From NCBI GenBank assembly GCA_036877525.1, contig JAZGTH010000005.1:10518001-10582000 (forward strand): a DNA stretch of 64,000 bases, given 5' to 3'. Positions 39,549 through 50,524 of the stretch are shown piece after piece. The notes below the pieces were generated by a model. That model was not told the origin of the DNA. It saw only the letters and a program-made list of their open reading frames with translations, and did no database searches. The DNA comes from Chromobotia macracanthus (taxonomy: Eukaryota > Chordata > Actinopteri > Cypriniformes > Botiidae). Each line of letters opens with the position of its first letter. The stretch's first letter is position 1. The position numbers were made by a program, and so were the translations under genes.

Positions 39549-40164
39549 TTAAAGATATCAATATCTTTGATGTTGTTTATACATTATTATTTATACATTT
39601 ATCTGTAAAATCTATTTCTCTATGGAGAGGAAGAGAAAGACAATCAATTGAGAAGTAAGAGATAGGGAAATTTAGGGTCACGCTGGTATAGCTGGAGGCT
39701 GTAATGTCATATTAATGGATTCTCTGTATAAAGAGTCACTATGACTGCTGCTAATATGAGCCCAGACTTCTGTCTAAGCATTTCCTTCTTCCTCTACAGG
39801 CCTGTAATATACATGCACAGGGATAATAGAAAGACACATGATACATTAGTTACAATTTTCATATCACAAGTCTTTAACAGAGTCTATTAGGGAAGATAAG
39901 ATCCACTTGTGGGCAACTTTTATGGCCTACAGTAGCCTGAAACTGTGAGTGGCACAGCAGGCTTTATACAGCAAAGGCCATGATTAGTTTTACTGTAAGA
40001 GAGAAAGAGAAGGCAATAGTGCCTTTTAATGGGCACCAGAGAAATTCATGTACACCCACTGACATTTACACATTTACACTGACATTATTTTTAAAGATCA
40101 ACTCCTTTTAAACATTTTTTCAACATTTTTTCAAAATTTGGGAAATTACATCCAAAAGAGGGAA

Positions 40165-40198
40165 ACAAATATAGAGCATCCATTTGCTCTATATTTGT
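40165..40198. repeat. Perfect 14-bp inverted repeat, 6-nt loop
   Basis: ACAAATATAGAGCA (40165-40178) and TGCTCTATATTTGT (40185-40198) are exact reverse complements with TCCATT between. A compact, strong hairpin, with no T-run or neighbouring gene to make it a terminator. Confidence 0.9.
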
Positions 40199-42631
40199 GA
40201 TTTTATAAATCTGGGCTAGATTGTCTTCTTAACAGAATTAAACGATGCACCATGTGATCAGACACTTTTCATGACATCATGCCTTCTCGACCAATCACAG
40301 CTCAAACCCCAACACATCACCATCATCAAGCAGCTTTCACCTTAAAAAAAGGCCCCACCCCCAAGACTTTAATATATACCATCTTACTCTTTAAATCTTC
40401 ACCAATAAACAGTTTAAAGTAAAAAATTTCTATTTGCTGTCAGGACCATTCCTAAGGGATTAACACGGATAGCAGTTTTTGTTTACTTGGTACTTGTTTA
40501 TTGGGGCAGAGGTCAGTGGGAGCGAAGCTCGCCACCCACATCTACCTAGGTAGCAGAACCTCAAAAGAGTTTACGGTGAAAGACAAACACTCTCTGTACA
40601 CTCTCAAAGTATATTTATTCATGCTCACGAATGCACAAGAAAAATGTACCTGTCTGTCAGAAAAATTCCTTTAGGTTTGCAGCCAACTAAAGGGCAAGAG
40701 GAAAAGAACGAAACAGAGCAAGACGGAGAGAGACAGAAAAATAATGAGAGTTCTCTGCACAGGTCTCCTGGCTGGAGCTGAATGCACAAGTGCTTCCTGG
40801 AAGGGTGTTGCTACTCCTGGTTGATTCTGTACTGCTATGGCACGCTGGAGACACACCGAATGGGGGAATATAGAGCAGAGCAGCCACTTAAAAACTCACT
40901 TCCTGTCTTTTTGCGCTACATCTGACTGCTTTTTTGGACTCTGTGGCACGGCAACGTGTGGAGAATCTTCAAAGAAAAATCCGGCAGAGGCTCTTGTGTG
41001 GTTCTGCCCTTGTTGCATTCTCAAATGAGAGACAAAAGAGCGGCAATTATTTCCACAATGTAGATTTTTATTGTGAGGAATGTGTAATGTGTTCAGCAGT
41101 TCTTTCTGTGGAATTAAACGCCGCTGCCTGTCATCACACCCTGTCAGAAAACAGAATCGCCAGAGAAACAAAGAACCGATTCTAGAAAAACGGTCTTGGC
41201 AGATTTATGAAGTATTACTTCTGTTTTGCTTTCGTGCTGGAAACGCAGGGGAGTTTATTACATGTGCAGAGCTCCAGTGCTGACTAATACTTGATGTTTT
41301 ACTTCTTGTTGACATAACCGCAGCAGTAGATTTTTTGTCAAGGCAACTGCAACTACCATAGTTCATTGATCTGTGCAAATAAACCTGCTCTCCAGCCACA
41401 GACTGAGTTTGAATCTGGCTTGCAACACTTGTTGATTTTATTTGCCTGGTTGTTTGGCATCATTTCCTGTCTTATCTTCACTGTGTGTCAAAGGTCAAAA
41501 TTTTATTTATGTTCTTGAGGTCAGCAATATCTTAAGTAAAACTTACTTTCGTTAAACTCATGATGTGAATGTTAATCTTTGAGATAATTACCTAGTTATG
41601 TAGCATGCCTGTCCCAAACAACGCCTGACAACCTCCTGTTTTAGCAGGTACGTCGATAACGAGGTAGAAACTAATGAGGCATTTTAATGGAGAGAGGACT
41701 GGGGCAGGGCCAAAGCGAAGCAGGTACATCACTTCAATTATTCATAGCAGGAGAATTATCATCAAGAGTGAGACGTTCTGAATGAATAATTAATTGTGTT
41801 GGCAGCTTTATGTTAAAACATGCAGCCCTGCTTTTGACGGACAGCAGTCACTGGGGAACAGAGTGTGACAGGGATACAGAGGCAGACGACGCTTGCTTTG
41901 AGGATAGGGAGAGTTCCTTGCATTTGGGAATGTTTTCTTTAATGATCCGAGAGGGGCAAAATAGCTTCGCACAACAACAACAACATATATAGGTTGTAAA
42001 TTTTATAGACTTAATATCGTTTAATTCACAACAGGGATGCTTTGCAGATGGAAGAGAAACTTTCAGAAGCAGATTGATTCTGAAAAGGCAATTTTCAACT
42101 GAAAGTTCGTTATGGCCTAGGGTTAATTTCAAACTTAGCTAAAGTAGTTTGTCCTAACAGAAAAACATTACGACATAAACATTACAACAAAATATCCATT
42201 CTATATGGAGGAAATCATGTTCTTGGCCAGCAACCAAAAAACACATCCCTACTTGTCTCCAACCCTTTAAGTCAATGTTAAAGTAAATGTTTGTTTAGTG
42301 GTAGACGTTTCATTCAACCAAACTGCCTCAGTTTCAAAATGGCATTGATCACTGATGAAAAATAAAGGCAAGCCAGTCTGACACAAGATCTCAACCAACC
42401 CTCAAATGTGGAATTGCAGCCTGTTCCATTTTTTTGGCTGCCTCAGCTTGGCTCCACAGCGTTAAAACAGCAATTCAAATCACTGCAATAACCTTTACAG
42501 AGAGTCTATTCGTTAATGTCACCATTGTTCCTTAGCAACTTTCTCAAAGCAGCGTGTTTGAGTACAGGTATTACAGCAGTGCTCTGCAGCAGTAGAGAAT
42601 GCCTGGCAACCAGCTATTTTCAGACACCGTT

Positions 42632-42934
42632 TAGAGAGGATTAGAGAGGAGAAATGGAGAGGAGAACAGAGAGGAGAAGAGAAGAGGAGAAGATAGAAGA
42701 ACAGGAGAGAAAAGGAGAAAGAGGGATGAGGAGGGGAGAGAGAGAAGGTGAGACAAGAGGACAGGATGGAATAAGGGAGAGTCAAAAGAAGAGGAGATAG
42801 AAGGACAGAAGAGATGGGAGGACAGGAAAGGGGCAGAAAGAAGAAAGGAGAGGAAAGAGATAAGGAATGGAGAGAGAAGATGGGAAAAAAGTGGAAGGGA
42901 CGGGAAGGGAGTGGAAAGAGAAGAGGAAAAAGAG
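42632..42934. repeat. 300-bp polypurine/polypyrimidine tract
   Basis: Nearly all A and G on the plus strand, with scattered single T or C, built from variants of GGAGA, GAGGA and GAAGA. It is not a simple perfect repeat. The two minus-strand Ser/Leu/Phe/Pro frames of 88 and 132 codons come from it. In vav2 sense orientation the tract is pyrimidine-rich. Confidence 0.93.
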
Positions 42935-43199
42935 TCCCACCCTTTGTTCTTATTTAATCTTATGGAAATAATATTTGACTCCCAGAGGTCCCGGAAGGGC
43001 CTCCTGCTAAACCCAATGGTGTCAATCAAAAAGCAGTTTTACTGATCCCACCCCCAGAAGAAACCGACAGCTAATTTAAAGCATGCCCACATGAGCCCTC
43101 TGGGGAGTTCTTCAGTCTCTGAACAAAGACAAGGGATAATTATGACAACACTAAACAAAAGAGAGCTAGTCAATAAGATTTTGTACAACAGCAATCACA

Positions 43200-43505
43200 C
43201 CTAACAGGGAATGTTCTCAGAACTTTGGCTAACGTTCTCTAAAAGTTCTCTCAGTAATCAAGAGTTACCAAAAACATTTTTTGAAGTTAGGTTAGTAGAA
43301 CGTTAGGATAATATATATATCAAAAAAACGTTAAGTTACTAGTGGAACATTTAAAAAATATTTACAATATTAAGCAATAACGTTAATACAAAAAAAATCT
43401 AAAAAACTGGACGTGTGAAAGTTCCTAAAAAATTCAAAGTAACGTTTTGGTTGCTTAATGGAAACATTAGGAACATGTTTTTACAATCTAACATTGTTAG
43501 CTGGG
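43200..43505 (+). repeat. CCCAGCTAACA inverted-repeat element, copy 8
   Basis: Begins CCTAACAGGGAATGTTCTC and ends TGTTAGCTGGG. The right end is perfect and the left lacks the first bases. The internal order is conserved, though the segment before CAATAACGTTAATAC is shortened. Confidence 0.82.
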
Positions 43506-45187
43506 ATGTCACGATTGCAATCTAACAACGGATAATCAAAACCGTCTTCAACCTGTCTGATTCACACATTGAGAATCAGTGAGCTATAAAAAGGCTGCGA
43601 ACAGGTGGAGTGTCATCACGCTAATTGTCACAAAGTCGTGAAGCCAAGTGATTGTGGTGTTCATTTAAATGATAACAACTGCATATTCAGATCCAATTAG
43701 CTGCCGCGGCAAAAGACAGGAGCAGTTTGGTTTGAATGGCACATTAAACCGAAAGCGAACCCCTGAGATCTCCGCATTTATGAGTAATGATATTACGGTG
43801 AATATGAAACGGCGAGGAGAATCCGGGTCCATCTGTGAGTGCGGTAAGGATGTGCCCCAGGGGCTGATGGGATAGAGGACGGTATGGAGCATCAGGACGT
43901 TGACAGGAGAGCTCTGGCAAAGTTTAGCAGGAGATGTGGGGTGTTGGGAAGAGCCATCTGTTTAAAAGACCCAAAAGCAGTGAGGTGTAGAAAGGGTGGA
44001 GAGACAATTACCTGAAGCTTCAGGAAGGGCGGGTGTCTTTAGCTGCTCCACCCAGGACAAAGTAATGAAGTGGTGATGAATTGTAAGCGTGCAGAGTTGC
44101 AATGGTTAAACTAAACAGACAGATTTGTGTTCCGTAGATACTGCAGTGTTCTCTACTTAGAGCAGGAGATGAGTCATTCATTAGCAGTGAGGAATTAAGG
44201 TGGCTACACAGGAAATGGGTGTGTGGCACTAAGTGTGTCCCTGCTTAGTGAGCTGCTTAACTAACTAGTGGGTTGCCTAAACTACTTGTTGACCATTTAA
44301 AAATGGCCAGTATATATAGACTGGGTTTGGACTCACTGAACCCTGGATCAGACCCATTTCCTATTGTTTACATTTGCTCTTGCATTAAAATACAGCCATA
44401 CACACTGCTAGTACAGAATAGTACAGAGTGCAGGTGGGCCAAGACATGTTTTTAACATGAACAAAAACTCAAAAAACATAATGCAGAAAACTCAATTTTA
44501 GAACTTATTTATAAATGAACTAATTGTAAGCGCAACAGAACACAAAACAGTCAACAATGACAAACACATTCACCATCCCTAAGAAGACCACGGATACATC
44601 CACCATCCTGCTAACTACAAGGACACCATGGGCTAAAATTTCTCCACTCCCATCAAAGGCACCCTGAAATTGACAGGCCAGGGAGAGATATAGCTGCTTG
44701 AGGTGAAAGTTCAACAACATATATGCACTACTCAAAGATTAAAAATGCTTTCTACAATACAGCTGTACAGTTTGAAAAGCATCAGTCTCTTATCATTAAG
44801 AAGACGACGGACGATTTGCATGTATGGCGCATTGACATCGAACTGCCTACTTCAATATATTATAATGCGCTGCTTGCTCTTAATGGAGAATCAATGACAG
44901 GACAAGCCCGTCACCTTCGAGTCGACGCAAACGCAATTTACACATTGACATGTGGAGGGTGTGTGTGATTGATTCTGACTGCTCCAGGGTTTTAATATTG
45001 TTTTCCGTACGCTCATTGACTCTCACTCGCTGTCTTCAACATTATCCATTAAAGCAAAGGCTTAATCTCGCTGTCTGAATGCTTCTTTCCTGATTGTGTG
45101 CACTGACGAGAGGACGTGTCTAGGCATGCTAGCTAAACCACAGTTAAGAGAAACAAAGCGCTCAGGGCGAACTTACAAAGCTTTGCA
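43506..45187. other. Single-copy intron sequence, candidate conserved element
   Basis: 43600-43860 and 44740-44970 are free of repeats, have balanced composition and contain homeodomain-type words (CTAATTGTC, CCAATTAGC). The 81-codon frame at 44723 matches no family I know. Confidence 0.4.
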
Positions 45188-45429
45188 CCCCAGGCTAACA
45201 ATTTTAGGTTGTAACAATGTTTCCATTAAGCAAAATGTAAATAAATCTCCAAACATTCTGTTTTTATATGTTGTATTAATGTTAATGCTTGGTTATAAGA
45301 AAGCTATATAAACATTTTTTTAAATCCGTAAACATTCCACTACCAACTTAACATTTTTTACATGATATATAACAATAAAAAAAGCATTCTACTACTATTA
45401 CTGAGAGAGAATGTTTGCTGTTAGCTGTG
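45188..45429 (-). repeat. CCCAGCTAACA inverted-repeat element, copy 9
   Basis: Starts CCCAGGCTAACAATTTTAGG and ends TGCTGTTAGCTGTG. Length is about 242 bp, with internal loss in the TATATAAC region. First of three same-orientation copies around the vav2 exon. Confidence 0.75.
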
Positions 45430-45918
45430 CTGTAAATACTTAAAAATCAATCAATTCATGCAACCGAAACAATCGATATTAAGAGGGTTTCACACACAAC
45501 AACTTTAGAAACTACAATGATAATGAAGAAGCCATACCCGATCTAAACGGTAAACATCAAGCTGACTCTGCATAAAAATATGCCCAGAAACAGAATGAAC
45601 AATGAGCTTCTATCATGAAGGTCAGTGCATTGACTGAACTGCCACAGTGATATAAAGATCAGACTTCAGTTGTTCTTAAGGATGTCACATTTTCTCGGAA
45701 AAGGCAAAGTCAGCATGGCAGTGCTTACACACTAAAGAAAGTTCTGATGGAGCATTTGATGCCTTGAAATCAAGCGGGAATTAACTGGTTTTCCAACAGC
45801 GCTGTATCTGTCTGAAACTCTCATTGGTAAACGAAATCCTACGTTGCCACATATTGCAAGCCAAAGTTAGAATTAAGTTTAAAAATAAAAGTTACAGACT
45901 GCTTAACAAATGTGCATA

Positions 45919-46095
45919 CCCAGCTAACAATTTTAGGTTTTAAGAACATTTCCCTAATGTTTCCATGAAGTAAAAATGTTAAAACGTTCAAAATGTTATT
46001 TTGATAACATAGAAAACATACCATTTTATAGATGTTGTATTAACATTATTGCTTTGTTATAAGAACATCATTTAAATGAATCCCTGTAAAAGAGA
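45919..46095 (-). repeat. CCCAGCTAACA inverted-repeat element, copy 10 (truncated)
   Basis: Perfect left terminus, CCCAGCTAACAATTTTAGG, preceded by TA. The match continues through GCTTTGTTATAAGAACATCA and then stops, leaving about half an element. It lies about 450 bp from the vav2 exon. Confidence 0.75.
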
Positions 46096-46543
46096 ATATT
46101 CAGTCACATCAAGCAAAGGTTATTCAAAATTCTTGTAAACGTGCATAAACACACACGCCATCCCAAAACCATATGGATGGTGACACAGATATGCATTGGC
46201 ACACATAGACGTGCTTCTGACCCCGAGGTGTCACCAAATGTGCATGTGAATATTCAAACGCACAGCAGAGGAGATAAAACTAGAGGAAGAAACCCACAAA
46301 GGGCCAATAGTGCATTTTACAGGCTTTTATATCACCCCTGGCATTAATGGATAGTGTGTGTGTGTGCGTTTGTGTCTCTAAGTGGGTTGTAAGAAGTTGA
46401 ACAAAACTGATACACAACAGCCAAACTCACAGGTTAACCTCCCATGAAAGGACGTGCAGCATTAATGTCATTCAGAGCTAAATGTGATGCTGTAGAATAA
46501 AGACTCGTCCCAGATAACCTGTGTGCTCAGCAAAACCTCTGTT

Positions 46544-46549
46544 CCTCAC
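46544..46549 (-). other. 5' splice site of the vav2 exon (GTGAGG)
   Basis: The exon ends GGGAAG and is followed by GTGAGG on the minus strand. This is a good GTRAG-type donor with only the last consensus base different. It sits exactly where the VAV homology stops (after FGK), which supports the boundary. Confidence 0.85.
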
Positions 46550-46666
46550 CTTCCCAAAGTCCCTCACGTCAAACAGGTCGAAAGGATCAAACAGCTCGCT
46601 GTTCCTCAAGCCAAATTTATCGTGACACACTTTCAGGAACGTCCGGATGTTCTTCAGACACAGAAA
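46550..46666 (-). CDS. vav2: vav2 internal exon encoding part of the CH domain (39 codons)
   Basis: Read on the minus strand this is a clean 117-nt exon, open in one frame with whole codons at both ends (39 codons, phase 0-0). The peptide begins [19 protein letters not shown] and ends with [11 protein letters not shown], the second half of the calponin-homology domain of VAV guanine nucleotide exchange factors (about residues 69-107). VAV proteins activate Rho/Rac GTPases downstream of receptor and adhesion tyrosine kinases; the N-terminal CH domain helps hold the Dbl-homology domain inactive. From memory, [19 protein letters not shown] matches VAV2, whereas VAV3 has TACCEKFGMRKSELFEAFD and VAV1 differs again, so I assign vav2. 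The exon has an AG acceptor after a pyrimidine tract and a G|GTGAGG donor. No nonsense or frameshift change is seen, so the gene looks intact here. The rest of the gene is outside the window. The family is nearly certain; the paralogue is likely. Confidence 0.93.
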
Positions 46667-46707
46667 CTGGAAAAAAGGGAGACAAACACATCCGATATTG
46701 GTGTTAG
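46667..46707 (-). other. 3' splice site of the vav2 exon: branch-point-like CTAAC, pyrimidine tract, AG
   Basis: On the minus strand a perfect CTAAC (46707-46703) lies with its branch adenosine at 46704, 37 nt before the exon boundary. It is followed by a tract ending CTCCCTTTTTTCCAG, whose final AG is at 46668-46667. Spacing and composition are those of a strong vertebrate acceptor. The branch point is a prediction from motif and distance only. Confidence 0.8.
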
Positions 46708-47024
46708 AAAAGTCAGTGTGGATAATCATTTGTAAATATTTTCATATTTAACATCATTAAAACTTCACAGGCATGAAGAGCAATGACACCTCCTCGTTTT
46801 TGCTATGTGTGGAGCATGTTTAATTTCCTGGAGCCCATTGACAGTCAGCTCATTTCCTGTTTCCTGTATCTGTGATTAAGCAAATAGTTATCGCACACTG
46901 TGATTTGGATCCCCAGGCCCAGGCTTGGCTGAGGCAAAGCAAGGCCTTAGATAAGCCAGAAAGAGCCAGACAAATCGCCTCTGGCATGATCTAGCCCAGT
47001 TGCTGTTCACCTACCAGCCTACCT

Positions 47025-47335
47025 CCCAAGCTGACAATTTGAGGTTGTAAGAATGTTTCCCTAATGTTTCCATTAAGTAACAAAAAAGTTCTAGGAACGT
47101 TCAAATTGTCCAGTTTATTCAGACATTGTATTAACCTTATTTTTGGTTATATGAGCACTTTTTTAAGCAAACCTTTTTAAATTGTGTAACATTTTTAAAA
47201 CATTCTACTTGTTTTTGATGTATATGCAATATAACGTTAAAAAAATGTTCTGCTAACATTACTGCAAGATTTTTTTTTTGAAAACGTTGATAGAACTTGT
47301 GCCAATGTTCTAAGAACGTTTCCTGTTAGCTGGGT
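47025..47335 (-). repeat. CCCAGCTAACA inverted-repeat element, copy 11
   Basis: Starts CCCAAGCTGACAATTTGAGG and ends CCTGTTAGCTGGG. Nearly full length (311 bp). It lies about 360 bp on the other side of the vav2 exon from copy 10 and in the same orientation. Confidence 0.82.
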
Positions 47336-48208
47336 TCCCTCTGTCTTCAGGGTCTTTATGCGAAAAACTTAATTTATCGTAAGTCTGCTCTCATTCCATC
47401 ACTATTAGCACTGAGGCTAGCATGACCTGCGCACTTGCCCTGGTTCCCTGTTTGTTTCAGAGACATTTTGTTTCATTCACAAATGTTCGTTACAATGACC
47501 ATTTGTCTAACATAATTGACTTGAGTTGGGCAAAACCAATTCGACCGCATAAGCAGACAAAACAATAACAACTTCATCATTGTGCATTTTCACCCTCCAA
47601 ATGTCACTGAATCATGTCCCATGTTTAATTCATGCCTCTGATATAATTCAATTCCATGCAGATTCTCATTTCTATGGAGACAGCGGTGAAAACAAACTCT
47701 AAATACTGGTAGCTGTGTTTGCAATAGCACAGTTGAGGCAAATTACTTTTCTCCATGCCAGACTGGTAAGCTTTCAGGAACGAAGGGGCTTTGTAATCCA
47801 GAAATATTACAGGCATGCCCCCATTATTCAGCAGGAATCACATCCCCCATTGTGAATGCACCACTGGCAGCTCTGTTTCTTGTGCGAAGTGGGACAACGG
47901 AGGCCTATTAGTCATGTTAAAGCCAGCACAATGGAGATAACTGCCCATAGAACCCAACCCCGGATTAAATTTACACTGCTGTGATGCCACTTGTAAAACA
48001 ATCTCTTAATGACTGCTGATAACCCAAGAGTGTCAGGATCACCATTATGATGTAAACACGAGAATGAAGCTACGCTTTGTACCATACACAATGCTTCAGA
48101 TAAAAAAAATGATCAAATCATTATCGTAAAGCCAATGCCAGCACTGCAGATATTTTCCTCTTTTCACTGTTCTGGTCTGTTCTAAAACCCACTAACTGTG
48201 AACATATC

Positions 48209-48350
48209 GTTCCTATAGCTCAACTGGCAGAGCATTATGTTAGCAGCGCAAAGGTCATGGGTTCGATTCCAAGGGAACACACATACTGATAAAAATTATA
48301 CCCTGAATGTAATGTCAGCATTTGGATGAAAGCATCTTTAAAATGTGTAA
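48209..48350 (+). repeat. tRNA-derived SINE, copy B
   Basis: A box TAGCTCAACTGGCAGAGC, linker TTAGCAGCGCAAAGG and B box GGTTCGATTCC are all clear. The LINE-type tail is eroded (CATTTGGATGAAAGCATC). Same family and orientation as copy A. Confidence 0.78.
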
Positions 48351-48800
48351 GTAATAATGATAAGTAATAGAAACACACTCTGAAGTATCCTAGCATGCAT
48401 TTTTCCACCCTGTTTAGCTGCATCCAGCACAAGTGAATCGGCTGCTGTTTCCTTATGCTAATCACATCTTCCTCAGTCTTCTGCAAGCTAACAGAAACTG
48501 AGGAAGGTATTGCTCTCGGCTGTGAGGTGTCAGCAGGGGTTTGAGTAAACCTGACACTCTGAGCGCACGCCTCAACCCCAGGCTATGTGTTTGCTTGATG
48601 TCCTCTTTCGTTTGGATTCTCTGACTACATGGAAAGATGTAGGAAACACCCTGTCTTGGAAGGCACTCAAAAGCCCCGATTTTTAAACAGAAACCGAACA
48701 GAAGAGGAGGAGTAAATTGTGAAATGGGGTGTATGTATAAATACCAAAAAGAGCCATCATTTCCTGATGATTTCTTTGTCTTGATATTGATATTGTTTTA

Positions 48801-48955
48801 ACATTTACATTTATTCATTTGGCAGATGCTTTTATCCAAAGCGACTTACAGTGTATTCAAGCTATACATTTTATCAGCATGTGTGTTCCCTGGGAATCAA
48901 CCCAAACAACCTTTGCACTGCTAACACAATGCTCTACCAGCTGAGCTACATGAAC
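48801..48955 (-). repeat. tRNA-derived SINE, copy C (minus strand)
   Basis: Read in reverse complement: B-box region GGTTGATTCCCAGGG, A-box region GTAGCTCAGCTGGTAGAGC and a tail with GTCGCTTTGGATAAAAGC and AAATGTAAATG at the end. Full head-to-tail structure. It lies 450 bp from copy B in the opposite orientation. Confidence 0.8.
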
Positions 48956-48971
48956 TGTTTTTAACAGAGGT

Positions 48972-48998
48972 TACGTTTACATTTATTCATTTACATTT
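48972..48998 (-). repeat. SINE tail remnant
   Basis: Shows TTTACATTTATTCATTTAC, the reverse complement of the AAATGTAAATG tail seen at the start of copy C. Probably a partial duplication or a second insertion, now only a tail. Confidence 0.35.
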
Positions 48999-49668
48999 AA
49001 ACAAATGAGGAACCATCATAAGCAATTTATCATAAGAGCTAACAATACATGTAGTACACAACGCTAAGTTTAAAGCAAAATCAATGAACAAGCAACATTA
49101 TTAGTAAAAAGCAGAAAAAAAGATTTTGTTTTTTAAAGTTAAGATATAAATGTGTGTGTATAGTAAGTGTATGAAGCCTGAGAATGTTCACTTACACATA
49201 TCAAACAAAAATGAAAACCATAAAGAGAGGGATAGGTAGAAAAATAAAGATGAAAGAAAACTTAAGTTTAAACAAAGCTAGGTTCAGATCTTAGGGGAGA
49301 TTGTTGCGTCTGAAGAGGATGGGAAAAATGGGCAAAAGAGAAGCATTCCCCATACAGACACGAGGAGCAAAGATTGATCCAGCCAGTGACTCGCTTCCAA
49401 AACATGAGTGGATAAGTCAAACAGTCAAACAATCAAACAATCTGTCAAGCATTCAGACGCTCAGACGAGCCTTAAAGCCGTGACTCAAAAAGACAAAGTG
49501 AAGCATAAAGTCTAGACTGTGGTCAGACAGCCCTCAGAGAAAGCCGCTGTATCTCTGATGGGGATCAGAACACACCTTCAGTGGGCCGTGGGGATAAAGC
49601 CATCCCAGATGCGAGTAAATGCTCCACCTTCATCAAAACAATCATCAAACCACATAATCGCACAGCCT

Positions 49669-49803
49669 TCCTGTAGCTCATCCAGGTGGATGTGGAGCTG
49701 GCCTTGGGTTCGATTCCCAAGGAACACGCATGCTGATAAAGTGTATAACTTGGAAGTCGCTTCGGATAAAGGCATCTGCTGAATTCAGCACATGTAAATG
49801 TAA
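49669..49803 (+). repeat. tRNA-derived SINE, copy D (altered head)
   Basis: Starts TCCTGTAGCTCATCCAGG. The second half of the A box and the linker are replaced or scrambled, but the B box GGTTCGATTCCC and the tail AAGTCGCTTCGGATAAAGGC then ATGTAAATGTAA are good. The broken A box would impair pol III transcription. Confidence 0.72.
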
Positions 49804-50524
49804 AGGACTGGATCATTTTTAACAGATGGAACCGGAAGAAAAGATAAGGTTCCAGGTATGAGGGCACCAGGAATTCAGCCATGAAAATGTTCACAATAAA
49901 AAGCCAGGCGATGGTTTAGAAGTTGGCAGAGGGCCGACGCCAGCCTCAGAGCGGAGAGGAGATGTAACTGGAGAGTGCCCTCAGGGACAGGCATGGCAGA
50001 GGCATTTTGTCAGGTCTCTGATCCTTTGTCTAAAAGTCCCACTGGAGCTCTCTGCTCAGGACAGGTTGGGACACAGAAGAAAGAGAATAAAAGGTAAAAT
50101 GGGACGAAGAATAGATGCCAAAGTCCACACATAGTTTCCCAGTGTTAAAACATATTGACAAACACACACACCTGACTCACTGGTGAGGGGGACGCTGATT
50201 AGCTCAGATCTCCTTCAGGATTTCCGGGTCACACAGATGTTAAAGCCTCTCTGGAGGAAAACCTGACTTTGACTAATTGGAGAGGCAGACACTGAATGAA
50301 TAATGTATGTTGGTATGCAAATGTTAATCTGATAGGATTATCCAAAAAGCCCACTTTATCACAGAAACCCCTCTGTGCCATGATTGAATCAAACACAGTG
50401 CACCTTATAGGAACCCCATCTGCCTGTGTAAAAATCAAATTATAAGAGAAAACAGCAGAGTCGTGTCTTCAGAGTTGTGCCTGTTATGTAAAAAAAATGT
50501 GTTTTTTATGGATGTATTTTCTCT

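Larger units (their letters stand above)
34001..42631. other. Unassigned intron sequence without a CCCAGCTAACA copy
   Basis: More than 8 kb with only local hairpins, simple repeats and a SINE-tail fragment. 35700-36020 is the most GC- and CpG-rich part of the window. 40220-40400 may be an unrecognised dispersed repeat. Confidence 0.45.
1..46549 (-). other. Partial vav2 intron, 3' side of the exon (probably intron 2)
   Basis: In vav2 orientation this is the sequence after the exon. The next VAV segment, following FGKV with a SIAQ.KGIRPFP-type motif, was not recognised on the minus strand, so I infer that the intron continues beyond position 1. A short exon could have been missed by eye. The stretch contains only repeats, simple sequence and unassigned single-copy DNA. 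Confidence 0.6.

Noticed and set aside
42519..43029. Overlapping 88- and 132-codon Ser/Leu/Phe-rich minus frames resembling membrane proteins
   Set aside because: They are translations of the polypurine/polypyrimidine tract.
46478..46729. The 83-codon minus frame as a complete small gene
   Set aside because: Only its middle 39 codons are VAV-like. Both ends read through clear splice sites into intron, so the true feature is an internal exon.
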